A stretch of 64,000 bases of DNA, taken from contig CP142452.1 of the NCBI GenBank assembly GCA_038049695.1, positions 48,938,501 to 49,002,500 of the forward strand, read 5' to 3'. A program made the translations under genes and the position numbers. The notes beneath the pieces are model-generated. The model saw nothing but the letters and a program-made list of their open reading frames with translations. It did no database searches and was not told the origin of the DNA. Positions 34,182 to 44,910 of the stretch are shown piece by piece. Position 1 is the stretch's first letter. Each line of letters starts with the position of its first letter. This stretch comes from Cinnamomum chago (taxonomy: Eukaryota; Streptophyta; Magnoliopsida; Laurales; Lauraceae).

Positions 34182-36745
34182 ACCTTTGTCACGACCCCAG
34201 ACCGGGAATCCGGGATCGGGACTAATAATGATGATGATAATGACAGCACATCAGATTTATGCTATACATTTATTTAATTTCCCACAGGTGTCCGCGGTGA
34301 GGATATCACAACCATATATGAACATTTCTATTAATTGCGGAAGCGTGTAGCAAATCAAATATTCAATCCATCTCTAATCACAAAGAGGATAACACAAGTA
34401 CAGTACTGTATCATAATGAGCAATGATCATTAGCATGTTACCCAAAAGTAAGTTAAAGTTTATACAAGATCATTTAATTACATTTCCAAAAAAATAGAGG
34501 CCAACAAAGGCCAATATAACAAAATACCAATCCAAAGAATGGTTAAACAGTTCCCAAAATAGTAAGTCTCTCATAGCAACCAAACGTTTAAATGACGTCA
34601 TCAGCACGTCACTCAACTAACTGTTGCGGTTCTCCGACCGCCTCCTCGTGCTCCTCGGGATAACCGACATCGAGACCTGAGTACCAAAGAGTGGGTCAAA
34701 CACGACGGTTTGGCAAATGGGTAAAATACAATTGCAATATGATAATAAATGAATTTACCTTCAAACGCATTTAAAGCTGTTTAAATAACAATTTCTATAA
34801 ACGAGATAAAACATTTATTCAAATACAAGTAAACATTGTAAAACATGTAAAGGTAACCAAGGAAATGGGAAACAAGCGAGATGACAACCACAGGAAGCTA
34901 AGTCCTCTGTCACTAAAGTGACAGAGCAATAACTAGGCACTGATCTCAGTCACTTGAGGTGAGGAGAAACAGTGGATCTTATAAATACATATACATATAC
35001 TATACATGACCACGGTAGCGAGCCGGGCGTCGGGAACCACAGTAGCAATCTGCGGCATCGGGACAAGACCACGGTAATAACCGGGTAGCGGGATCCAAAC
35101 TGCAGCTGGCGGGACAAGAGGGGGATCTTCAAGTCAGTGGATCAGACCAACAGGGTTATCCAAGCTTAGTGGTGCCGACTAATGGGCCAAATAACAAATC
35201 GAGACATATGCAAGTAAATCAAGTACAATAAATAAGCAGACAAGACGGGGGTGCTCAAGGGCACACTGTCGTTTCATGTGGTGCAATGCACTTCGGGTCA
35301 AGTAACCCTTCCAAGTGTACTTTAATGCTTTCGGGAAAACAAGACATGTAGTATAAATCTCGGGATCGATAAGATACAATAAATGAGTGAACCCCTCATG
35401 ACAAGTATCGGGGTTCAAAACTAGTTCGAGGTGAATAGGGATACCGTATGTCCATATATATATATAAAACTTGATACTCTTTGAGTTTGGGGACATTCCG
35501 GGCTCCTTATACACTTTGAATTTACAAAACTTCGAATGACATCTTCGTGATATGGTTTCTTCCTCGAATGGCCTCATACAATGCCTAGTGAATCTCCTTT
35601 GATCGACAAAGCTCAGCGCTCGAGCGAAACGGAGAGTTCGCTCGAGCGAGGAGCTCTCCGAAATGGTTGTCTAGGTAATTTCGGTTACCTTGCGGTCAGA
35701 TGGAGGTTAGCCGCCGTTGGATTCGGCGGTTAGCCGCTGGCTGACCGCGGTTGGCCTGACAGAAAGACAGGTTACTGGAATTGTAACCGAAATGATTCGG
35801 TTGGCTGGCGGTTAGCCGCCGATATATCCGGCGGTTAGCCGCTAGCTGACCTTGAGGCTGACCGTATTTTTAGGTGGAAATGTTGCTCTTTGGAAAAGTA
35901 ACCGAATGGGTCGGTTTGTTGTTGGTTAGCCGCCGATGGGTTCGGCGGTTAGCCGCTGGCTAACCGTGAGGCTAACTGAGTTTTCAGGTGGAAAATGTTG
36001 CTCTCTGGAAAAGTAACCGCGACTATTTGGCTAACCGCCAGCCACCAGACGGCTAGCTGTTAGGTCTTTTGTTTTTGCAATTTGATGGATGCATTTGCAC
36101 TTTAGCATCATTTGGATTCACACACTAGCATTGTTTTAGAAAACCTTGAAATCTAGTTTTATACTTGCATAGCTTTTAAGATTTGGAAAAGTCTTTGCTT
36201 TATGCTTGTTTTGGTTTTAAAGTTGGATGCATTGGTTTTGAAACCCAAACTCTTTTTGAAAACCTATTTCCTTGTGCACTTCATTTGGAAAATCATGTTA
36301 GGTATTTAGGTTTGAGGTTTGCATACTTTCAGCACTTTTAGAATCAGTTTTGTATGCAATTTCAATTGAAAAGAGTTTTTACTAATCAAGCTTGCCTTTG
36401 GTTTTAAATCTTTGAATCTTTTTAGGCTTTGTGTATTTCATGTTTTTAAACATCTTAGAATGCCTTAAAACATGTTACCAAGCTTGGTTTACCAGCCCAA
36501 AAATCCCCCCAAAGAGTTGCCCTTAAAAGCCTCAAGTTTCTCTCTTTTGTCATATTTCTGGGCTGTTTCAGGCAGTGTTCTCGGTCGACCGAGACCTGCC
36601 TCTCGGTCGACCGAGACAACTGAGGCCATTTCTGCAGAAATCTGAACTGTAGCCCCAACGGTCAGATTTATATCCGTTGTGTATTCCCGGTCGACCGAGA
36701 CCTGTTTCTCGGTCGACCGAGAACTAGCCGTTGGTAACTTTTTGG

Positions 36746-36753
36746 CTATAAAG
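36746..36753 (+). promoter_or_regulatory. TATA box of C LTR
   Basis: CTATAAAG sits just downstream of the last CGGTCGACCG palindrome. The C LTR at 15180-15200 keeps a CTATAAAAA box at the equivalent place on the + strand reading, but orientation there is reversed, so conservation is not certain. Confidence 0.5.
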
Positions 36754-37393
36754 TCCATTCATTTCCAACCTTTTTCAAGGCTTGAACTATGAACTTTTGA
36801 GAGCATTTTGGAGCCAAAGAAAGGGGAAGAAGTTGGAAAAGCTAGAGGGCTATTTGGAAATCAATCTCATGAGTTTTTAAAAGGTACATCTTCTAAGTTA
36901 TTTTGATTTCCATTCAAATGAAATTCATGCATGTTCAAATCCTTTGAATTTTCATTTATGCATGATTTCAAGCCCTTAAAGAGTTGTTTTGCAAACTCAA
37001 TATCTTTCTTGGTAAATTAGATTAGTTTGCACACACTCTTATCCTAATCACATATGTTCTTAGACTTTAACTTTCACTCAACTTGTTTATCTTAATTCTT
37101 CAAAGTTGTTTGAATCTTTTATGTGATTAGTTTTCTCTTCAATCATCATTTTATAAACCTTGATTTTAAAATGCATCATGCATTCATTTAAAAGCTTCAT
37201 TGTTAAAATTGATTGAAGAAACTCATACATACACTTTGTGCACACACTTTAGTTTATTTTAGTGTATGTTTGTAATTGGAATTTCATTTTCCTATTAGCC
37301 TATTTAAGAGGCAAATTCCATTGTGCTTAAATTGTAATCTCTTAGAGTGATCTTTTGTAAAGACACCTTCTTAGAGAAATCCTCATTTGTAAA

Positions 37394-37563
37394 GGTTATT
37401 GCTTAGCCTTTGAAAAGCAACTTGTAAGGTTATTGCTTAGCCTAAGAAAAGCATATTGTAAGGTTATTGCTTAGCCTTTGAAAAGCATCTTGTAAGGTTA
37501 TTGCTTAGCCTAGAAAAGCACATTGTAAGGGTTATTGCTTAGCCTAGTAAAAAGCATACTTAG
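37394..37563. repeat. 34-bp tandem repeat in C LTR, 5 units
   Basis: GGTTATTGCTTAGCC begins at 37394, 37428, 37462, 37496 and 37530, exactly 34 bp apart. The variable part is TTTGAAAAGCAACTTGTAA-like. The identical array is in the 3' LTR from 43095. Older C copies (8700-8815, 16260-16285 with 19434-19540, 58258-58420) carry diverged versions. Confidence 0.93.
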
Positions 37564-37814
37564 TGGAATCCGGTGGGGTGTTGGAGACACAAGCCGGTAG
37601 TGGATGTAGGCACGTTGGCCGAACCACTATAAATATTGGTGTTGTGGTGCATGCTATGTGGTGATTGATTTTGTATTAGCTTCCGCATCTTGTTTGTTTA
37701 ATCATCACATGTGACTAGTTTAGTTTAAGAAATTAAAATTGCTTTAAATTGGTCATAGTTGTAGCACACCCTATTCACCCCCCCTCTAGGGTTAGGATCC
37801 CGAGGACTTTCAAT

Positions 37815-37827
37815 TGGTATCAGAGCC
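37815..37827 (+). other. primer binding site of C
   Basis: TGGTATCAGAGCC, complementary to the 3' end of plant initiator methionine tRNA, starts two bases after the LTR end. Confidence 0.92.
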
Positions 37828-37927
37828 AAGTGCTCTATCCCTTAGGATCAAGTGTTTGGAACTCTTGATTAGGTGTAAAAACCTAGAGTTAAAACCCTAG
37901 AGTTGTGCTTATTTGAAAATCATTAGA

Positions 37928-39490
37928 ATGGACTCCACTAGCCTAGACTTTGTAGATTCTTCTAGACCTCTCACTCTTCCTTCTATTAGAGATTCAAACC
38001 ATCAATTAAATGAATATCAATTTGACTCAAAAGAGGAAGAAAATGAGTATGATGAAGATGATCTTCAACAAGCCTATAATGAATTATATACATTATCTAC
38101 GAAGCTTGATAAAAGAAACAAAAGCTTAAGAGAAGAATCTATGAATCTAACCAAAGAGCTAGCCTCTTCAAAAGATGAACTTAGAGAGAAAGAAGAAGTA
38201 ATAAAATGTCTAGACTCTAAGTTCATGATCTCTTTAAATAATCTATCTAACATTCAAGATGAACTAAAAGAATTAAAGATGGATTATGATAATGTCAATA
38301 AGGAAAATTTAATTCTAAGAGATCAAATTACAAGACAAGATAAAGACTTTAACAATCTTGAATCTAAATTGACTATCTCTAAGGAAAATTTATCTAATGC
38401 TCAAGATGAATTAAATGAGATTAAGATAAATTGTGATGAACTTAAAAATGAAAATTTGAACCTAAGAGATACAATTAAAAGACAAGATGAAAACATTAAC
38501 TATTTAAAATCCAAGTTGACAATTTCCAATGAAAATTTGTCTAATGCTCAAAGTAATTTAAAAACTTTAGAACTTGGATCAAATGTTGTTAATGAGCTTA
38601 ATTCTAAGTTAAAACTTGCCTATGAAGAGCTAAACAATTTTAAGGGAATTGAAAATGAACTAACAAAAGTTAAATATGAAAATTCAACCCTTAAAACCAA
38701 AGTCACTCAACTTGAAAGCTATAAACAAAAGTATGAGTGCAAGTTTACCCAAAGTGAAGAGAAACTTGAAAAATTATTCAAATTGGGTAAATCTCATGGA
38801 GATAGGACGGGTCTTGGATTTAATAGGAATATGTCATATGACCCTAAATTCACCAACACTTTTGTGAAAGGTGAGTCCTCATTCTCTAGCACTCACACTT
38901 CCTTGCCCAAAACAAAATGTGATTATTGTGGCAATGAAGGACACTTTAGGTTTGAGTGCAAACTAAGGAAAAGAAGCTATGTGTCTAAACCCATCTTTGA
39001 ACTCAAGAAAGTAAAATCAAACTTGAAGGATAAGACACTAAAAACAAAGGAAGACTCCATAAAGCTTAAACAAGTTAAACCAATTAACAAGGAGTCTCCA
39101 AAAATAGATTCTAAAAAGGTTAAACAAGTCAAACCAAGTTTAAAAGAATCTATTAACAAAAAGCTTCTCAACCTACCTCCCTTAAGTCAAAACATGAAAG
39201 AACTTTTGAAGAAATTTATTAAGTTAAATCTAAATTTCAAAAGTCAAAGAAAGGGAGAAAATAAGAAGAAAAGAAATTTGAAGCAATCCCCTATGAAACA
39301 AACACACCAACTCTCTAAGACTAATCATCAATCTAAAATAGTCAAACCTCAAAGATTTGATGTTAAGTCTAAAAGAATTTTTCAAGTCAAATCTCCTTTA
39401 GTTGGTGAGAACCCCAAACTAGACCTCAAAGTTCAACCCTCCCAAGACCTTAGGTGGATTCCTAAAGTTAGATACTTAGACAAACCTTAG
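37928..39490 (+). CDS. C-element gag-like coiled-coil protein with zinc knuckle
   Basis: The first in-frame ATG is at 37928, giving about 520 residues. An acidic N-terminus is followed by a long coiled coil (roughly residues 40-270). Inside it is a 49-residue tandem repeat, exactly seven heptads: units start at 38216, 38363 and 38510 (147 bp apart), each opening SKLTISxENLSNAQ, the third partial. A zinc knuckle CDYCGNEGHFRFEC (CX2CX4HX4C) lies near residues 329-342. The rest is a Lys-rich tail with repeated KQVKP. It resembles the C-terminal half of SIRE-type gag, while the usual N-terminal gag fold (UBN2 type) is absent. The frame is intact and lies 115 bases after the LTR, so it is the only plausible expressed protein here. 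Likely roles are RNA binding and particle assembly; that is inference. Confidence 0.8.
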   Translation: MDSTSLDFVDSSRPLTLPSIRDSNHQLNEYQFDSKEEENEYDEDDLQQAYNELYTLSTKLDKRNKSLREESMNLTKELASSKDELREKEEVIKCLDSKFMISLNNLSNIQDELKELKMDYDNVNKENLILRDQITRQDKDFNNLESKLTISKENLSNAQDELNEIKINCDELKNENLNLRDTIKRQDENINYLKSKLTISNENLSNAQSNLKTLELGSNVVNELNSKLKLAYEELNNFKGIENELTKVKYENSTLKTKVTQLESYKQKYECKFTQSEEKLEKLFKLGKSHGDRTGLGFNRNMSYDPKFTNTFVKGESSFSSTHTSLPKTKCDYCGNEGHFRFECKLRKRSYVSKPIFELKKVKSNLKDKTLKTKEDSIKLKQVKPINKESPKIDSKKVKQVKPSLKESINKKLLNLPPLSQNMKELLKKFIKLNLNFKSQRKGENKKKRNLKQSPMKQTHQLSKTNHQSKIVKPQRFDVKSKRIFQVKSPLVGENPKLDLKVQPSQDLRWIPKVRYLDKP

Positions 39491-41758
39491 GGTCTTGACC
39501 TCATTGACCAACCTATTCTTTTTATAGTTAAATCATTTAGTTGGTCATGTTGCTTTGCATTTTGGTTCTTTCTTAGTTACTTTTTATAAAATGCATTGCT
39601 TATTTATGATCATTTGATTTTGTTTTCATGCACCTTTCTAAGTTACATGTCATGGTTTTCAAAATCTCTTGATTATAAATTCATCATGTTTGATTTGCTT
39701 TTTGCACTCATATGCCTTGCATTGCATTTCTACATGATTAATTGATTGTGTTGTTAAAAGCTTTCATAGCTAGACTCCTCATGATCAATTGTTGTTGAAT
39801 CATTTGTAAGACTTTTTGAACAAATGATTTGACTCAATTCAAGTTTTTCCATGGACTTCTAATTTATACTTGTATATGGAAAATCATTGTTTTGAAAATT
39901 GTTTGATTGGAAATGCTCTATAACTTCATTAGTTAGATTCTTCAAAGCATATTCCATGATTCTCATTTCCTTTTCTTTTGGTTGCATTATCTTTAGAAAT
40001 GGAAATGTATGTATGTTTGCATCTTTGCTTGTTTGTTTACATTACTTGCATATGCAAATGACTATTTGGTTCCATGTATGGTAGTAACCTTGGTAGTATT
40101 TGTAAAAACCATACTAGAACCCAAATCCATCCTTTTTGCCTTATAGTCATTTCTTTATGGATGGTTATGATGTTGATTCATGTAGATTCTCTTGGAGTCA
40201 TCCTTATACATGTTTCAACTTCATAGTAGTGTTCTTGATCATATGAACCTATTTGAAATCCATTTCTTGTATTTCATAGTTATATCTCTTGTTTGATGGA
40301 TTTCTTAGTGTTGAATTCATATGATCTAGACACTTTGGAAATTGCATGCATTACAAAGCTTTATCCTTTTGCATTGCAATTTGCCTTGTTCATCACTATG
40401 CTCAATAGTTATATCCTTAAAAGTGATGAATATGCATTAGTGTTGCTTGATGGAAGTTTATCACATCCTTGCTTTTACTCATGTTATCATATTCAATTGG
40501 TTTCATTTGGTATAACTTTCCATTGATTTCATATCCAATTGATATCTTATCTTGTGTATGTGATAGACCTTGTGTGCATTGGACTAAACTTGATTAGTAA
40601 TATATTTGTTCCATGTCACACACCATTAGCATCATTATGCTCATGTTGCCACCTCTTTTGCTCATATAGGTAAATCTCATGACCACCATGTTTATGTGTT
40701 AATAATATTGGTTGGTTATTATTTGAGGTTGGCTTCATGATTGAATTTCATTTCACTCTTTCATGCACTTTAATAGTCATATTTATTGATTGAATGAAAT
40801 GAGTTCAAAACTTACATAGCATATGATTTTCATAAGTAATATTGATTGATGCTATGTTTGAGTAAACCCCATATCATGGATAGCTCTAATTTGGATTTTT
40901 CCTAATAAGTAACATTCTTGAATCCGTTTTAGAGTGATTATGTTAATAGTCATATCCTTTAATCTCAATTGATATGTTTGTTTCAATTGATATCCATGAT
41001 TGCTTCTCTCATTTGTCCTAGCTCTCTTTTGGCAATTTGATCATATTGAGCTTAATAGTTAAATGAATCTAATCCTTTCCTTGAAGTTGACCCTCAATTG
41101 GTTAAACCATCTTCTTCTTGCACCTAATAGTTATATCTTGTCAAAAGCTTGACAAAAGAAGAGAATGGATTGAGGGGGAGTGTAAACCTTCATAGGAAGT
41201 ATTAGTTGTGATCAAATTGACCATTGGAATGCCTTTGAGCCCTTAGAGACTACTACCTCACATGATAGCCTGTTATGTATTTCATTTTCGATTTCATTTG
41301 TTAACAGGTGCTACTAAAGGTATTTTCCTTGTTTCATGTGTGTAGGTACCTTTGCAATTTAATGGCAAAGGGGGAGAAATTATGCATGTTCTCAAAAGGG
41401 TGAAGAGAAAGTCCAAGCTTCCAAAGGGGAGAGTTGTGTATGATCTTCTACAAGGGGAGAGAATACATACCTTGCCAAAGGAAGAAAGAGGCATGGTCAA
41501 AGGGGGAGAGCAAATAGAAGAAAGAAAGCTTGGAGCTATAGAAGATGCTTGGCTAAAGAGAGGAAGATGAGAAGAGAAAGCTTGAAGAATGATCAAGCTC
41601 CAAGCATCAAGAAGATTGAAGAAAAGAGCCCAAGAGCCCAAGCTAAGAGAAGGAGCATCCAAGAAGATTTCAAGACTTGTCCAGCTTAGGGGGAGCTGAA
41701 GACTTAGTGTGTAATTTCTATGATGAGTAAGTTGCCATCAAATTGCAAAGGGGGAGAT
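39491..41758 (+). mobile_element. C-element non-coding interior and polypurine tract
   Basis: There is no pol and no long frame. The motif AATAGTTATATCC, or close forms such as AATAGTCATATTT, recurs at about 40277, 40404, 40771, 40945 and 41127, mirroring the repeats in the reversed copy at 5531-8434. From 41350 the sequence is purine-rich with several AAAGGGGGAGA runs, ending in AAAGGGGGAGAT (41747-41758), the polypurine tract. Earlier runs near 41368, 41428, 41450 and 41499 look like duplicated tracts. Confidence 0.85.
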
Positions 41759-43513
41759 TGTTAGGTCTTTTGTTTTTGCAATTTGATGGATGCATTTGCA
41801 CTTTAGCATCATTTGGATTCACACACTAGCATTGTTTTAGAAAACCTTGAAATCTAGTTTTATACTTGCATAGCTTTTAAGATTTGGAAAAGTCTTTGCT
41901 TTATGCTTGTTTTGGTTTTAAAGTTGGATGCATTGGTTTTGAAACCCAAACTCTTTTTGAAAACCTATTTCCTTGTGCACTTCATTTGGAAAATCATGTT
42001 AGGTATTTAGGTTTGAGGTTTGCATACTTTCAGCACTTTTAGAATCAGTTTTGTATGCAATTTCAATTGAAAAGAGTTTTTACTAATCAAGCTTGCCTTT
42101 GGTTTTAAATCTTTGAATCTTTTTAGGCTTTGTGTATTTCATGTTTTTAAACATCTTAGAATGCCTTAAAACATGTTACCAAGCTTGGTTTACCAGCCCA
42201 AAAATCCCCCCAAAGAGTTGCCCTTAAAAGCCTCAAGTTTCTCTCTTTTGTCATATTTCTGGGCTGTTTCAGGCAGTGTTCTCGGTCGACCGAGACCTGC
42301 CTCTCGGTCGACCGAGACAACTGAGGCCATTTCTGCAGAAATCTGAACTGTAGCCCCAACGGTCAGATTTATATCCGTTGTGTATTCCCGGTCGACCGAG
42401 ACCTGTTTCTCGGTCGACCGAGAACTAGCCGTTGGTAACTTTTTGGCTATAAAGTCCATTCATTTCCAACCTTTTTCAAGGCTTGAACTATGAACTTTTG
42501 AGAGCATTTTGGAGCCAAAGAAAGGGGAAGAAGTTGGAAAAGCTAGAGGGCTATTTGGAAATCAATCTCATGAGTTTTTAAAAGGTACATCTTCTAAGTT
42601 ATTTTGATTTCCATTCAAATGAAATTCATGCATGTTCAAATCCTTTGAATTTTCATTTATGCATGATTTCAAGCCCTTAAAGAGTTGTTTTGCAAACTCA
42701 ATATCTTTCTTGGTAAATTAGATTAGTTTGCACACACTCTTATCCTAATCACATATGTTCTTAGACTTTAACTTTCACTCAACTTGTTTATCTTAATTCT
42801 TCAAAGTTGTTTGAATCTTTTATGTGATTAGTTTTCTCTTCAATCATCATTTTATAAACCTTGATTTTAAAATGCATCATGCATTCATTTAAAAGCTTCA
42901 TTGTTAAAATTGATTGAAGAAACTCATACATACACTTTGTGCACACACTTTAGTTTATTTTAGTGTATGTTTGTAATTGGAATTTCATTTTCCTATTAGC
43001 CTATTTAAGAGGCAAATTCCATTGTGCTTAAATTGTAATCTCTTAGAGTGATCTTTTGTAAAGACACCTTCTTAGAGAAATCCTCATTTGTAAAGGTTAT
43101 TGCTTAGCCTTTGAAAAGCAACTTGTAAGGTTATTGCTTAGCCTAAGAAAAGCATATTGTAAGGTTATTGCTTAGCCTTTGAAAAGCATCTTGTAAGGTT
43201 ATTGCTTAGCCTAGAAAAGCACATTGTAAGGGTTATTGCTTAGCCTAGTAAAAAGCATACTTAGTGGAATCCGGTGGGGTGTTGGAGACACAAGCCGGTA
43301 GTGGATGTAGGCACGTTGGCCGAACCACTATAAATATTGGTGTTGTGGTGCATGCTATGTGGTGATTGATTTTGTATTAGCTTCCGCATCTTGTTTGTTT
43401 AATCATCACATGTGACTAGTTTAGTTTAAGAAATTAAAATTGCTTTAAATTGGTCATAGTTGTAGCACACCCTATTCACCCCCCCTCTAGGGTTAGGATC
43501 CCGAGGACTTTCA
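41759..43513 (+). repeat. C 3' LTR (1755 bp)
   Basis: It appears identical to the 5' LTR at offset 5701, including the four palindromes (42281-42422), the TATA box (about 42447) and the five 34-bp units (from 43095). It ends at CA (43513) before CTAGC. Confidence 0.93.
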
Positions 43514-44894
43514 CTAGCCACTAGGTGACCTCTGGCTGACCGCCAGGTGCGGGAAACACCCACTGTGTTCAGATTTGAGACATTTTCCTCCTCAAAACCA
43601 CTCTCCTCACTTCCACTTAATCCTTGCCATAAAACTGAGCTAAAAGCTCCTCCAATGCACTATCCCCATTTCTCAACAACTCCAATATGGATTCATTCCA
43701 TCACCTCCTCCATTAACATCAAATCCAATACAAATAAAGAAATAAGGAAACCATTTCACCAAAGAATACATTTAGGACAAAATAAGAGAAAATTAAATGC
43801 TATGCACCAATACACTTCTATGATATAAATGCACCATTAATACTCTATTATGAACATTTATTTCAAAACAAAGCAATAAATAGGCATGAGTGGAAAATAC
43901 CAAAATTATTGAAAGCTTATGAAAATGAAATCATCCACTTGCCTTTTGGTCTTCTAATAAGAAAATCAAGCTCTTATACTCTTCCAAGCCAAAGATTCAA
44001 ACTATGAACAAAATCCCCAAAAACAAACCCTAAAATGGTCAAACAATGAAATAGAAGGGGAAACCTTACAATAATGGAGATGAAGCTTCTCTAGGTCTAG
44101 AAGAATACAAATCTAGAAGAAGGGAATGATTACTTACTTGTAAGGTCCTCTAATGGCAAGAGTATGCTCAATGAATATCTTGGAATGGTGGGTTTTCTTC
44201 ACAAAGGGTATCAATAGGTAGCTATGGTGATGAAGAAGAGAATGATGACCTCCAATATGATGTTGGTGCAAGATTAGTAGGAGGTTGAGATGGAGAGAGC
44301 AAGAAGGAGAAGAAAAGTTGCTAACAAACCCTAGACTCTCTTCTTGTGCTGGAAAAAGGAAAAATGAGGAAGATGGGTCTCCTTATATAAGCAATGGAGA
44401 TGGGTCCCACTACTTAAGACATTCAAGGGCTGAAATCTTGGCTTTTGGGGCTTCTAATGAATTCGACGACGAAGAGAAAAGTACTCGTCGAAATATCTAG
44501 TTTCCAAAAAGTATATGTTTCGCGTGTTTCGGGAGTATCAAGTTTTGGGTACAGATTTAGTGTATACAATGACTGTTTTACCCTCAATGCTATCAAATCA
44601 CGTTTCGGGGTCTCGAACGGGTACGGGATCAACATGAAAGTTGTAGGGATTATCAATACAATTAAAACGGGATTAAAACAATGAATGCAAAAACTACGAT
44701 AAATCCTCAAGCGCATGCAAGGTCATAAAGAATGAACCCCCAAAGGGCCCCACTAAGCACAAACAATCAAAATTTCCCCAAAACTATATCAAAAGCTATT
44801 CCAAACCCAACTAAGCCAAAATCACTAATCAAGCTTAGAACTAACACACGACTTAATTAGTACTAATCGAGTTCACTCGGGTCGGGGTCTTACA

Positions 44895-44910
44895 TCCTCC
44901 ACCCCTTAGG
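44895..44910 (-). other. polypurine tract of nested gypsy A
   Basis: On the - strand CCTAAGGGGTGGAGGA, identical to 4242-4257, directly precedes the LTR start. Confidence 0.85.

Larger units (their letters stand above)
36058..37812 (+). repeat. C 5' LTR (1755 bp)
   Basis: It contains four (C)TCGGTCGACCGA(G) palindromes (36580-36593, 36602-36615, 36688-36698, 36708-36721) directly upstream of a TATA box (CTATAAAG, 36746-36753). A 34-bp tandem array follows at 37394-37560. The 25-50 bp between the last palindrome and the TATA box make this a plausible promoter-proximal element. Confidence 0.93.
36058..43513 (+). mobile_element. complete, young C-family copia element (SIRE-like, gag only)
   Basis: The element is 7456 bp. 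Both LTRs (36058-37812 and 41759-43513) begin TGTTAGGTC and end GGACTTTCA, and the CTAGC duplication is perfect (36053-36057 and 43514-43518). Read line by line at an offset of 5701, the two LTRs look identical over 1755 bp, which implies a very recent insertion. It has a primer site, one gag-like frame, a 2.3-kb non-coding stretch and a polypurine tract, but no protease, integrase or RT. It must borrow these from a relative if it moves. The AAAGGGGGAGAT tract and primer site fit SIRE/Maximus-type copia. Confidence 0.93.
34187..44894 (-). mobile_element. gypsy A 3' LTR (nested copy), split by C
   Basis: On the - strand it starts TGTAAGACCCCGACC at 44894, just after the polypurine tract, and ends GGGGTCGTGACA at 34187. 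Without the C element it is about 3.25 kb (34187-36057 and 43519-44894). The palindromic GGTTAGCCGCC units lie at 35703, 35808 and 35922, and the remains of a fourth run to 36050, where C inserted. A TATATAAG box is kept at 44393-44401. A clean duplication on the copia E side was not found. Confidence 0.88.

Noticed and set aside
34182..34190. Target duplication for the nested gypsy A in copia E (ACCTT)
   Set aside because: The other side (49867-49871) reads ACCTC, but it borders the A2 fragment and not the A 5' LTR, so it cannot be the partner of a clean insertion.
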